Part shown: positions 18,340 through 26,313 of the stretch, piece after piece
Layout: each line of letters begins with the position of its first letter
Position numbering within the stretch: position 1 is the first letter of the stretch
Source: an uncultured Collinsella sp.
GTDB lineage: Bacteria; Actinomycetota; Coriobacteriia; Coriobacteriales; Coriobacteriaceae
DNA length: 34,243 nt
Assembly (NCBI GenBank): GCA_902492545.1
Contig: CABULX010000006.1
Location: 1-34,243, forward strand
Direction: 5' to 3'
Program-made: the position numbers and the translations under genes
The notes under the pieces: model-generated
What the model saw: only the letters and a program-made list of their open reading frames with translations
Databases searched by the model: none
What the model was told of the DNA's origin: nothing

Positions 18340-18368
18340 ACTATACGCGCATTGGGTGCGTATTTCCA
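18340..18368 (-). promoter_or_regulatory. Candidate promoter of the rplE-led operon
   Basis: On the minus strand -35 TGGAAA (18368-18363) and -10 TATAGT (18345-18340) are separated by exactly 17 nt, matching TTGACA/TATAAT at 4/6 and 5/6 positions. A transcript would have a leader of roughly 130 nt before rplE. Confidence 0.6.
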
Positions 18369-18429
18369 GAAAAACCTCGTCTGCCTGCACAACTCCACAA
18401 CTCCCCCGCACAAATGGGTCCCAAAAAGC

Positions 18430-18496
18430 AGTTGCGGTGAAATAGGGACTGTTTGGCGGCCTAACAGGCTTAAACAATCCGTATTTCACCGCAACT
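18430..18496. repeat. 67-nt palindromic element, copy A
   Basis: Two 25-nt arms (18430-18454 and 18472-18496) are inverted copies differing at two positions, around a 17-nt centre that can itself fold (GCC...GGC). The arms start AGTTGCGGTGAAATA. Copy B at 21215-21281 has the same arm and centre lengths. It lies just after the xdhC stop, so it may act as a bidirectional terminator or be a REP/MITE-like element. Confidence 0.9.
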
Positions 18497-18513
18497 TATT
18501 GGTGGGGATGCGA

Positions 18514-19557
18514 TTAGCGCTTGCGGGGGACGAGTTTGGTGCGGCGCAGGTGGATCATCTCGGCGGCGATGGAGATGGCGATCTCCTCGGGGTCCTCGGC
18601 CTCGATGGCAACGCCGATCGGAAGGTGCAGCTCGTCGATCTGGTCCTGCGTAAAGCCTTCCTGCTCCAGGCGGGCGCGCACAAAGGCCGTCTTGCGGCGC
18701 GAACCCAGACAGCCCAGGTAGGCAGGCTTGGCACGCATGGCCTGAATCACCACGTCGATATCGGACTTGTGACCCGCCGTGGCGACGACCACCAAGTCGC
18801 GCGGACCGATGGGACACAGCTCGCTCAGGTTCTTGTAATCGACCAGGCGACGATCGTAGACACCGGGCACCCATTCGGGCGTCAACGTGCCGGGGCGGTC
18901 ATCGCAGGCCACGACGGCAAAGCCCGCCGCCGTGAGCACGCGCGCCGTCGCGGCGCCCACGTGTCCGCAGCCAAAGATGTAGGTCAGGCCCTCGGGGCAG
19001 AGCGTCTCAACGTGCGCCGCGGGAATCTCGGAGGCGGCGTTAGTATAGGTGACGTTACTCCCCTCCTCCACCAGTGAAAGCCCGGGGCAGCCCGCAATGG
19101 TATGGCGCGATGCCTCGCCATGGTACTCGGCCACATCGCCCTCGAGCGCGCTCGCGATAAACGGTTCAAAGTCGATGACGAAGTCGCCGATGCGCCGATA
19201 GACCAAGACGTCGGCAATTTCCTGGAACAACGGTGCCTGGGTCGCATCCAGATGTAGGTAGCACAGGCAGATGGCTCCGCCGCAGATCATGCCGGTATCG
19301 GAGTTCTCGCCGCCCATGGTGTAGCGGACCAGACGCGATTGCCCCGCGGCCAGCAGCTCTCGCGCCTCGTCCAGCGCAAAGAGCTCGATCTTGCCGCCGC
19401 CGATGGTGCCCGCCTGGCTACCGTCGGCAAAGACGGCCATCCAGGCGCCCACGCCGCGCGGCGACGACCCCGCCGTGCCGGCTACGACCACGAGCTCGCA
19501 CGTCTCGCCAGCACGCAGGGCGACAAGCGCCGCATTCACAACATCGAGCTTTTCCAT
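18514..19557 (-). CDS. xdhC: XdhC/CoxI family molybdenum-enzyme maturation protein
   Basis: Family members bind the molybdenum cofactor, assist its sulfuration and insert it into xanthine dehydrogenase-type hydroxylases. Of 347 residues, the N-terminal XdhC/CoxI domain has GSSPRGVGAWMAVF and GTIGGGKIE (about 30-57). The C-terminal Rossmann-like XdhC domain starts near residue 190 with YIFGCGHVGAA, and carries VVATAGHKSD and the closing LPIGVAIEAEDPEEIAISIAAEMI. ATG 19557 lies 9 nt after the yqeB stop, so the two are one operon. No hydroxylase subunit is in the window; its client is elsewhere. The family assignment is firm, the gene symbol less so. Confidence 0.88.
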   Translation of the reverse strand: MEKLDVVNAALVALRAGETCELVVVAGTAGSSPRGVGAWMAVFADGSQAGTIGGGKIELFALDEARELLAAGQSRLVRYTMGGENSDTGMICGGAICLCYLHLDATQAPLFQEIADVLVYRRIGDFVIDFEPFIASALEGDVAEYHGEASRHTIAGCPGLSLVEEGSNVTYTNAASEIPAAHVETLCPEGLTYIFGCGHVGAATARVLTAAGFAVVACDDRPGTLTPEWVPGVYDRRLVDYKNLSELCPIGPRDLVVVATAGHKSDIDVVIQAMRAKPAYLGCLGSRRKTAFVRARLEQEGFTQDQIDELHLPIGVAIEAEDPEEIAISIAAEMIHLRRTKLVPRKR

Positions 19558-19566
19558 TGCCGCCTT

Positions 19567-20361
19567 CTATCCTCTAAAGATATCGGTGAGCATAGCGAGT
19601 GCCTCGAGCACGCCGCCGCCGACCGACGTCGCCTTGTCCGAAATGTAGTTGATATAGCTGGCATCGCCACGCGGATCGACATCGGCGCATTTAAAGCCCT
19701 CAGTCACCTGCACGCCGTTCGCCAAAAGCCCGCGCAGGCAGCCATCGATCTGCGTGCACATGGGCGTATCGTCCGCGTAGCCAATCACGTCTCCGGCGCT
19801 CACGATGTCGCCGATTGCGCGGTCGGACCGAAACACGCCGGCGGCGGGGCTGTGGATAACGCGCTCCTTGCCATAGCCGGCGATCACGCCCGGCACGCCC
19901 GTGTTGGGCTGGGGCGAGCCCTGGGTAATGACGCGGCCCAAAAAATGCCCGCGCATGGTCTCGACCACGGCGTCGCAATCGACCGGCGCGGTAAAGCCCG
20001 GCCCCACGGCGATGACGGTAGGCGCCATGTCGCGCGTGGTGCCCAGGTTGCGCTTGGCCAAAATCGCGTCGACCACAGCCGCGGGTTTAAGCTCATCGAG
20101 CATCTTGGCCTGAGGGTCCACCACGACGGCAACATCCCCCGCTTGGGTAATCTCGAGCGCCTCTGCCGGCGTCTGCGCCAAGCGAGCGCGAATGCCCTCG
20201 ACCTGGACCTCGCCCAGGCGAATAGCCTCGCAAAAACTGATTGTGCGGCGGATGCACGTGGGAACCGCGATATCGGCCATAACGACCGACACGCCGGCGC
20301 GCACCAAGCGAGCGGCGACACCCGTGGCGATATCGCCGGCGCCGCGAACATAAACGAGCAT
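19567..20361 (-). CDS. yqeB: YqeB, selenium-dependent molybdenum hydroxylase accessory protein
   Basis: Member of the YqeB (EF2563) family found in genomes that make selenium-dependent molybdenum hydroxylases. 264 residues: a dinucleotide-binding-like opening (MLVYVRGAGDIATGVAARL), the PTCIRRTISFCEA segment (about 34-46) and GPGFTAPVDCDAVVETMRGH are characteristic. The precise reaction is not established; genomic studies link it to the labile-selenium cofactor. ATG 20361 with GGGAGGT upstream. Co-transcribed with xdhC and divergent from yqeC. Confidence 0.88.
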   Translation of the reverse strand: MLVYVRGAGDIATGVAARLVRAGVSVVMADIAVPTCIRRTISFCEAIRLGEVQVEGIRARLAQTPAEALEITQAGDVAVVVDPQAKMLDELKPAAVVDAILAKRNLGTTRDMAPTVIAVGPGFTAPVDCDAVVETMRGHFLGRVITQGSPQPNTGVPGVIAGYGKERVIHSPAAGVFRSDRAIGDIVSAGDVIGYADDTPMCTQIDGCLRGLLANGVQVTEGFKCADVDPRGDASYINYISDKATSVGGGVLEALAMLTDIFRG

Positions 20362-20444
20362 TCCCGGGGCACCTCCCTGTGCTACGGTTTGAGCAGAGCA
20401 AAAGCGGCTCGACCGCTACTCTGATGATTATTTATTATCACAGT

Positions 20445-20450
20445 ATTATA
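20445..20450 (-). promoter_or_regulatory. Candidate -10 of the yqeB-xdhC operon
   Basis: A consensus TATAAT on the minus strand in the 102-nt yqeB/yqeC divergent gap, about 85 nt before the yqeB start. The matching -35 region is poor. An overlapping plus-strand TATTAT could serve yqeC, but lies very close to its start. Confidence 0.35.
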
Positions 20451-20463
20451 CGGCGGTGAACAG

Positions 20464-21198
20464 ATGGAAACGGTTAGCGGCAATCTTGCCTCGGCGCTCA
20501 GGATCGAGCCGGACATTACCGCGATTATCGGCAGCGGCGGCAAGTCGACGTTGCTCAAAACGCTGGGTCTTGAGCTCATGCGCGCTGGCGGCCGCGTGCT
20601 CCTCTGCACCACCACGCATATGCTTCCCGTTGCCGGCGTGCCATGGGACGGGTCGAATCGTCGCCTGGACGCCGTGCCTTGGAAGCCGGGCGCCTCGCAT
20701 GTCCCCGGTTGCACCTGCGAGGCCTGCGCGGGCCTTGCACGCGGAGGCATCTGCCAGGCAGGCATCTTGGACCCGGAGACAGGCAAGCTCTCCGCCCCCG
20801 CCGAGCCGCTCAACGAGCTGGCGCAGCGCTTTGACTATGTGTTGGCCGAGGCAGATGGCAGCAAGCGACTCCCGCTCAAGGCGCATGCCGCCTGGGAGCC
20901 GGTAATTCCCGCCGCCACGGCAAACGTTGTCTGGGTCGTCGGCGCCTCGGGACTGGGCAAACCCGTCGCCGAGGTTGTCCACCGCCCCGAGCTCTTTTGC
21001 GAGCGTTGCGGCTGCGAGCTCACCGACACTGCCACCCCAGAGCGCGTCGCCCAGGTGCTCAATGCCGAGCTGCGGATGCTGAACCTCAACAATGCCCGCG
21101 TCATGCTCAACCAAGTCGACACGCTCAGCGACCCCACGATGGCCGACCGCTTCGAGGCAGCCCTCGGCCGCCCCCTCATCGCCACCAGCCTCAAGTAG
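20464..21198 (+). CDS. yqeC: YqeC, putative selenium-dependent hydroxylase accessory protein
   Basis: Member of the YqeC family that travels with YqeB. 244 residues: a P-loop-like GSGGKSTLL at about 23-31 suggests a nucleotide-dependent enzyme; CTTTHM, a Cys-rich insertion (CTCEAC), DYVLAEADGSKRLPLKAH (the family's hallmark segment) and ANVVWVVGASGLGKP follow. Function is known only from co-occurrence with selenium-dependent molybdenum hydroxylases. ATG 20464 has a weak GGTG site. Copy B of the palindrome begins 16 nt after its stop and may terminate it. Confidence 0.85.
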   Translation: METVSGNLASALRIEPDITAIIGSGGKSTLLKTLGLELMRAGGRVLLCTTTHMLPVAGVPWDGSNRRLDAVPWKPGASHVPGCTCEACAGLARGGICQAGILDPETGKLSAPAEPLNELAQRFDYVLAEADGSKRLPLKAHAAWEPVIPAATANVVWVVGASGLGKPVAEVVHRPELFCERCGCELTDTATPERVAQVLNAELRMLNLNNARVMLNQVDTLSDPTMADRFEAALGRPLIATSLK

Positions 21199-21214
21199 CC
21201 GGCCCCATCTCGTC

Positions 21215-21281
21215 AGTTGCGGTGAAATACGGACTGTTTGGCCGCCAAACGGCCGCAAACAGTCCGTATTTCACCGCAACT
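21215..21281. repeat. 67-nt palindromic element, copy B
   Basis: Perfect 25-nt inverted arms (21215-21239 and 21257-21281) around a 17-nt centre that contains GGCCG...CGGCC. Arm sequence is nearly identical to copy A. It lies between the convergent yqeC and hyuA genes. As RNA it would be a very stable hairpin in either direction. Confidence 0.95.
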
Positions 21282-21308
21282 GCGGAGGGGAATCCGGTGA
21301 TCTTCCTG

Positions 21309-22676
21309 TTAGCGGGGGACGTAGCGGCCGGGTTGGGCTCCGGTGGGCTCGCCGTCGCGTGCCGCCAGCACGCCGTTCACAAACACGGCCTTGGCGCGGC
21401 CATGTGCCTCAAAGCCCTCGAGCGGCGTGTAGTCCACGGCCTGATGCTGTGTCGCGGCGCTGATCGTCCAACGCGCGCAAGGATCCCACACGCACACGTC
21501 GGCATCGGAGCCCTCGGCAAGACAGCCCTTGCGCGGATACATGCCAAAGACGCGCGCCGGGTTCTCGCTCATCAAGCGGCACAGATCCTCGGGGCCCAGC
21601 TGCCCCTCAAAGCTCGTAGCGATCGCGACGGGGCGATGCTCCACACCGGGTCCGCCGTTGGGAATCGCGCGGAAGTCGTCGCGCCCGCGGTCCTTTTGCC
21701 CGTGCAGGTTAAAGCTGCAGTGGTCGGTCGCGATCGTATCGATCTCGCCGGCCACAAGCGCCTCGCGCAGTGCCGCACGGTCGCCCGCATGGCGCAGCGG
21801 CGGGCTCATCACATACTTGGCACCCGCAAAGCCGTCCTCTCCCTGCTCCAAGTAGCACGTATCGTCGAGCATCAGATACTGAGGGCAGGTCTCGACATAG
21901 ATATTCTTCTGCCCGCGCGCCTTGGCGGCACGAATGGCCTCGAGCCCCAGCTTGGTCGAAAGGTGCACCACGTTGACCGGTGCGTCGCCGGCCAGGTGCG
22001 CCAGATATAGCAGACGGCTCACCGCCTCGGCCTCGCACACATCCGGACGGCTGAGCGCATGGCCCTCGGGCCCGTGGATACCCTGCTCAAACACGCGCTT
22101 CTGCAGCTCATTCACCAGCGTGCCGTTCTCGCAATGCACGCACAGTATGCCGCCAATATGCTTGAGCTCCTCGAGCACCTCGAGCGTCTCGGCATCGTCC
22201 AAGCGCAGGTGATCGTAGGCAAAGTAGGTCTTGAACGACGATACGCCCGCCTCGCGCATGGCCGAAAGGTCGGCGCGGTTGCGCTCGTTCCACTCGGCGA
22301 GTGCCATATGAAAGGCGTAGTTGGCCGTGCAGGTTCCGTCGGCGCGGCGATGCCACTCGGCCAAGGCATCGGGCATGGTCACGCCGCGATCGGCCGTCGC
22401 GTAGTCCACGATGGTCGTCGTGCCGCCGCAGGCAGCCGCGCGCGTGCCGGTCTCAAAGCTATCGGCTGTCCAATCCATGCCGGTCCAGCACTGCATGTGC
22501 GTGTGGCCGTCGATAAAGCCGGGAAACACCCAGCAGCCCGCGGCGTCCTCGACGGTATCGCCCTCGGCCGGCTCAATCGCCGCGGCGATCCGCACGATCT
22601 TATCGCCATCCATGGCAAGATCGGCACGGCGAAGCCCCTGTGGCGTCACGAGCGCGCCGTTTTTTATGATGATCAT
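21309..22676 (-). CDS. hyuA: Dihydropyrimidinase / hydantoinase family amidohydrolase
   Basis: Cyclic-amide hydrolase of the amidohydrolase superfamily, opening hydantoin or dihydropyrimidine rings. The full binuclear metal set is present in 455 residues: H58 and H60 (GHTH), carboxylated K149 (SFKTYF), H181 (HCENG), H238 (HLSTK) and D318 (ATDHCSF). It resembles E. coli HyuA (YgeZ), encoded beside ygeW-ygeX-ygeY, and the same partners occur here. In an anaerobic purine pathway it would open an allantoin- or hydantoin-like intermediate; that substrate is inferred. ATG 22676 with AAGGAG 5 nt upstream; 9 nt after the mocA-like gene, so one operon. Confidence 0.9.
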   Translation of the reverse strand: MIIIKNGALVTPQGLRRADLAMDGDKIVRIAAAIEPAEGDTVEDAAGCWVFPGFIDGHTHMQCWTGMDWTADSFETGTRAAACGGTTTIVDYATADRGVTMPDALAEWHRRADGTCTANYAFHMALAEWNERNRADLSAMREAGVSSFKTYFAYDHLRLDDAETLEVLEELKHIGGILCVHCENGTLVNELQKRVFEQGIHGPEGHALSRPDVCEAEAVSRLLYLAHLAGDAPVNVVHLSTKLGLEAIRAAKARGQKNIYVETCPQYLMLDDTCYLEQGEDGFAGAKYVMSPPLRHAGDRAALREALVAGEIDTIATDHCSFNLHGQKDRGRDDFRAIPNGGPGVEHRPVAIATSFEGQLGPEDLCRLMSENPARVFGMYPRKGCLAEGSDADVCVWDPCARWTISAATQHQAVDYTPLEGFEAHGRAKAVFVNGVLAARDGEPTGAQPGRYVPR

Positions 22677-22685
22677 AATTGCTCC

Positions 22686-23300
22686 TTATTGATTGATGCT
22701 GTTGGCCACGCGATCAAAATACGAGCAGGCAGCGATATGCTCCGTTATGCGTTGCTGTCCCTTGGCGGTATCGACGTCCCACAGCTCGTAGGCACGCGCC
22801 TCGACCAGCACCACGTCGGTACGGTCCTTGAGGATCGAACCGCCGCCGTCCTTGCCCTCAAGACGCATGAGCGCATCGAACAGTTCCGCCGGAAAGAGCA
22901 CCGGGCTCGAAGGCTCACCGTTGCACGCCAAGCGCACCGGATGTTTGCGGTCACGCTCGTCAAACGCGCGAACCATGGCCTCAAAAGAATCCGCGCTCAC
23001 GAGCGGCTGGTCGCCCGGCAAAAAGAGGCAACCTTTCCAGTTGCGTTCGGCTCCCCACGAAAGGCCCGCACGGACGCTTTCGCTGCGCAGCTCGCCATTG
23101 TGCAGCACACACGGGCAATGCTTGTCCTCGCAAATCTTAGCGACCTCGGGCCAACGCGTCGAAACCACGACGTCAAAGCCCCGGGGAACCGAATCGATGG
23201 TCCGGACAATCAGCGGCTCGCCATAGATATCGGCGAGCATCTTGTTAGAGCCAAACCGCTTGCCCTCGCCCGAAGCCATAATGACGCAACCAAGTTTCAT
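22686..23300 (-). CDS. MocA-like molybdenum cofactor nucleotidyltransferase (YgfJ type)
   Basis: Nucleotidyltransferase of the MobA/MocA fold. 204 residues with the signature loop CVIMASGEGKRFGSNKML (5-22), PLIVRTIDSV, the nucleotide-binding FLPGDQPLVSADSF and SSPVLFPAELFDAL. MocA transfers CMP to molybdopterin for xanthine dehydrogenase-family enzymes; YgfJ is the paralogue in the yge/ygf region. Which nucleotide it uses cannot be read from sequence. The ATG at 23300 is chosen over a start 19 codons upstream because GGAGG lies 7-8 nt before it. Operon leader for hyuA; the ygeW terminator lies just upstream. Confidence 0.85.
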   Translation of the reverse strand: MKLGCVIMASGEGKRFGSNKMLADIYGEPLIVRTIDSVPRGFDVVVSTRWPEVAKICEDKHCPCVLHNGELRSESVRAGLSWGAERNWKGCLFLPGDQPLVSADSFEAMVRAFDERDRKHPVRLACNGEPSSPVLFPAELFDALMRLEGKDGGGSILKDRTDVVLVEARAYELWDVDTAKGQQRITEHIAACSYFDRVANSINQ

Positions 23301-23388
23301 GGCGATACCTCCCCTGAAACCATCGTACCCATAACTCGCGCCGCGGGGCATCAACATCGAAAGCGCTTATCCCGCATGCCCCCGATGC

Positions 23389-23428
23389 AAAAAGGGGGCA
23401 CCCCGCCGGTTGGCAGAGCGCCCCCTTT
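23389..23428 (-). terminator. Terminator after ygeW
   Basis: On the minus strand AAAGGGGGC pairs perfectly with GCCCCCTTT around a 20-nt loop, and the 3' arm runs into a run of five T. It starts about 23 nt after the ygeW stop and separates ygeW from mocA-hyuA. Confidence 0.8.
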
Positions 23429-23451
23429 ACATGGTTTACCTCAGCCCAGCT

Positions 23452-24654
23452 TTAGGCCTGGAACCAACGGGCGGTGTTGCGCTCGTCGAGGGCCTTGAGG
23501 GTAGCGGCGGGATCGGCAACCTTCTGCAGGAACATCATGGCTGCGATGGCGTACGGCTTGTAGCTGGCCTCCTTGTACATGCCCACACGGTGCATGTCGA
23601 AGACGTCGGCGTTGACCTCGCCGTGCTCGCAGGAGACACCGGAGATGTCGGCGGGCAGCGGATGCATAAAGATGGTGTCCTGGCCGTTGGCAGTCTTCTC
23701 CATGAGCTCGGTCGTGGAGTACCAATCCTGATGCGTAGCGTTCTGAGCGAGCAGCTCCTTCTCGAGCGCTGCGATGCCGGCGTCGTCGCCCTCGGCGTAC
23801 AGGTTGGTGCGCTTCTCCATGGCGGCAAACGGAGCCCAGCTCTTGGGGATCACGATGTCGGCGCCCTCGAAGGCCTCGGCCATGGTGTTGACCTGCTTAA
23901 AGGTGGTGCCGGACTCGGCGGCATAGCTCTTGGCGCGCTCGACGACCTCGGGCATGAGGTCGTAGCCCTCGGGGTGAGCCAGGGTGACGTCCATGCCAAA
24001 ACGGGGCAGCAGGCTGATCAGCGACTGCGGGCAGGACAGCGGCTTGCCGTAAGAGGGCGAATAGGCCCAGGTGACGGCAACCTTCTTGCCCTTGAGGTTC
24101 TCGAGGCCGCCAAACTCGTTGATGAGGTAGAGCATGTCGGCAGAGGACTGCGTGGGGTGATCGGAGTCGGACTGCAGGGAGATGAGCGTGGGACGGTGAT
24201 CCAGAACGCCGTCCTCGTAGGCCTGCTGGACAGACTCGGAGACCTCAGCCATGTAGGCGTCGCCCTTGCCGATGTACATGTCGTCGCGGATGCCGATGAC
24301 GTCGGCCATGAAGGAGATCATGGTAGCGGTCTCGCGGACGGTCTCGCCGTGAGCGATCTGGGACTTCTTCTCGTCCAGGTCCTGCAGCTCAAGGCCGAGC
24401 AGGTTGGCGGCCTTAGAGAAGGAGAAGCGCGTACGGGTGGAGTTGTCGCGGAACAGCGAGACGGCCAGGCCCGAATCGAAGATCTTGGACGAAACGTTGT
24501 TCTCGCGCAGCTCGCGCAGAGCGTCGGCGACGATGTAGAGCGCCTTGAGCTCATCGGTGGTCTTATCCCAGGTGTGCAGGAAGTCGCTGCCGTACATACC
24601 CTTAAAATCGAGGCCGTTCAGCTGCTCGACGAGCTCGGTAAACTTGGCGTCCAT
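23452..24654 (-). CDS. ygeW: Knotted carbamoyltransferase YgeW
   Basis: Transcarbamoylase of the aspartate/ornithine carbamoyltransferase fold. 400 residues: carbamoyl-phosphate motif STRTR (72-76), HPTQ (166-169) and HPLP (331-334) are all intact, and the length and sequence fit the YgeW subfamily rather than ArgF or PyrB. The natural substrate has long been unclear; a ureido compound such as 2,3-diureidopropionate has been proposed and fits the neighbours. ATG 24654 has AAAGGA upstream. The frame is open further upstream to 24840, but that extension is Ala/Pro-rich, unlike the family, and lacks a ribosome site. 201 nt after ygeY. Confidence 0.92.
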   Translation of the reverse strand: MDAKFTELVEQLNGLDFKGMYGSDFLHTWDKTTDELKALYIVADALRELRENNVSSKIFDSGLAVSLFRDNSTRTRFSFSKAANLLGLELQDLDEKKSQIAHGETVRETATMISFMADVIGIRDDMYIGKGDAYMAEVSESVQQAYEDGVLDHRPTLISLQSDSDHPTQSSADMLYLINEFGGLENLKGKKVAVTWAYSPSYGKPLSCPQSLISLLPRFGMDVTLAHPEGYDLMPEVVERAKSYAAESGTTFKQVNTMAEAFEGADIVIPKSWAPFAAMEKRTNLYAEGDDAGIAALEKELLAQNATHQDWYSTTELMEKTANGQDTIFMHPLPADISGVSCEHGEVNADVFDMHRVGMYKEASYKPYAIAAMMFLQKVADPAATLKALDERNTARWFQA

Positions 24655-24808
24655 GTAAATGTCCTTTCTAAAGGTGAAACGATCGCAATGAGTAGATGCG
24701 CTCCGGCATGCGCGTGTGGCTAGAACATGCAGAGCGCTATGACGAGGACCCGCCACCGTCGAGGAAGCATGGGAGATAACGACCGCGGGCCCCAAGTCAA
24801 CAGGAGGC

Positions 24809-24833
24809 GCCGGGGGCATAAACTGCCCCCGGC
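24809..24833 (-). other. GC hairpin after ygeY
   Basis: A perfect 10-bp stem (GCCGGGGGCA with TGCCCCCGGC) and 5-nt loop start about 22 nt after the ygeY stop. No T-run follows, so it may stabilise the 3' end or attenuate read-through into ygeW rather than terminate. Confidence 0.55.
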
Positions 24834-24855
24834 TCAACAAGATCGAGGAATGGGA

Positions 24856-26241
24856 CTAGTCGATCTTGTTGTTGGTCAGACCGGCGCGGAACACGGTGGC
24901 ATCGCCATCGGCCTGGCTCGGATCGTAGAGGTTCAGGGCAGCCACATACATGGCGGCAGCGGTGACCAGGTCGTCCTTGTAGGTGACCTCGTTGGGAGCG
25001 TGAGCCTGAGACTCGGCACCCGGGCCAAAGCCGACGCAGGGGATGCCATAGCGGCCCTGGATGGAAACGCAGTTCGTGGAGAAGGTCCACTTGTCGCACA
25101 GCGGACGACCGGTGCGCTTGTCCATGCTGGGCTCGCAGCCGATGCGCTCGTCACCGAACATAGCCTTATGGGCGTCGACGAGGGCCTTGACGTGCGGAGC
25201 GGTCTCCTTGTTGATCCACGTGGGGAAGTAAGCCTCGGTCTCGTAGACCTCGCCGGTCCAGGACGGACGGTCGTACATGTACATGGAGACCTTCACGTCG
25301 TCGCCGTACTTCTTGGCTGCCGGCAGGTTGCGGATCTCGTCCAGGCAGGACTCCCAGGTCTCGCCGGCGGTCATGCGACGGTCGATGGAGATGGCGCAGG
25401 AGTCAGCGACAGCGCAGCGGCTGGGGCTGGTGTAGAAGATCTGGCTGACGGTGCAGGTGCCGCGGCCCAGGAAGCGGGCGTCCTCGAAGTGCTCGGGGTT
25501 GTACTTGGGGTCGAGCATCTTGACGAGGCCCTTGATGTCGGTCGACTCGTCGCAGCCGTTGTTGTTGAGGGCGCGGACGTCGGCGATGATGTCGGCCATC
25601 TTGTAAATGGCGTTGTCGCCGCGGTCGGGAGCGGAGCCGTGGCAGGAGGTGCCATGAACGTCGACGCGGATCTCCATGCGGCCGCGGTGACCGCGATAGA
25701 TGCCACCGTCGGTGGGCTCGGTGGAAATGACGAACTCGGGCTTAATGCCGTCCTTGTTGTAGATGTACTGCCAGCACATGCCGTCGCAGTCCTCTTCCTG
25801 GACGGTGCCGACGACCATGATCTTGTAGCCTTCGGGGATGAGGCCCATGTCCTTCATCATCTTGGCAGCGTAGGTAGCAGAAGCCATGCCACCCTCCTGG
25901 TCGGAGCCACCACGGCCGTAGATGATCTCGTCGGTCTCGTAGCCCTCATAGGGATCGGAGTCCCAGTTCTCGATGTTGCCGATGCCGACGGTGTCGATGT
26001 GGGAGTCGATGGCGATGATCTTGTCGCCCTCGCCCATAAAGCCCATAACGTTGCCCAGGCCGTCGACCTTGACCTCGTCATAGCCGAGGCTCTCCATCTC
26101 GGCCTTGATGCAGGCGACAACCTCGCCCTCCTCGCAAGACTCAGAGGGATGCGAGATCATAGCGCGCAGGAAGCGAGTCATATCAGCACGATGAGACTCA
26201 GCAGCAGCCTTGATAGCGTCGAAATCGAGTTCTTTAGCCAT
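24856..26241 (-). CDS. ygeY: YgeY family M20 metallohydrolase, selenium metabolism-linked
   Basis: Amidohydrolase/peptidase of clan MH. 461 residues: zinc site H81-x-D83 (SHIDT), D114 (GGSDQEGG), general base and metal ligand E149/E150 (VQEED), and a lid/dimerisation domain around 200-330. The YgeY subfamily co-occurs with YgeX and YgeW in genomes with selenium-dependent hydroxylases; a role in releasing 2,3-diaminopropionate from a carbamoylated precursor is plausible but inferred. Length is normal. ATG 26241 with AAGGTT upstream. 72 nt after ygeX, probably the same transcript. Confidence 0.92.
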   Translation of the reverse strand: MAKELDFDAIKAAAESHRADMTRFLRAMISHPSESCEEGEVVACIKAEMESLGYDEVKVDGLGNVMGFMGEGDKIIAIDSHIDTVGIGNIENWDSDPYEGYETDEIIYGRGGSDQEGGMASATYAAKMMKDMGLIPEGYKIMVVGTVQEEDCDGMCWQYIYNKDGIKPEFVISTEPTDGGIYRGHRGRMEIRVDVHGTSCHGSAPDRGDNAIYKMADIIADVRALNNNGCDESTDIKGLVKMLDPKYNPEHFEDARFLGRGTCTVSQIFYTSPSRCAVADSCAISIDRRMTAGETWESCLDEIRNLPAAKKYGDDVKVSMYMYDRPSWTGEVYETEAYFPTWINKETAPHVKALVDAHKAMFGDERIGCEPSMDKRTGRPLCDKWTFSTNCVSIQGRYGIPCVGFGPGAESQAHAPNEVTYKDDLVTAAAMYVAALNLYDPSQADGDATVFRAGLTNNKID

Positions 26242-26313
26242 TGTTCATAACCTTTCAAACGAAGGAATCTACCTGTGGGGTGGCGGAGCGATACCTATTT
26301 ACTCCACCCAGTA

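Larger units (their letters stand above)
18203..18513. other. 311-nt gap between rplE and xdhC
   Basis: Holds the rplE ribosome site, a candidate rplE promoter (18340-18368) and the first 67-nt palindrome (18430-18496). I looked for the tail of an rplX-like gene in all three minus-strand frames upstream of rplE and found none. Confidence 0.6.

Noticed and set aside
18203..18340. Remnant of rplX before rplE
   Set aside because: Translations in all three minus-strand frames show no uL24 features.
24655..24840. N-terminal extension of ygeW to an upstream start
   Set aside because: The added residues are Ala/Pro-rich and unlike the family, and cover the ribosome site of the ATG at 24654.
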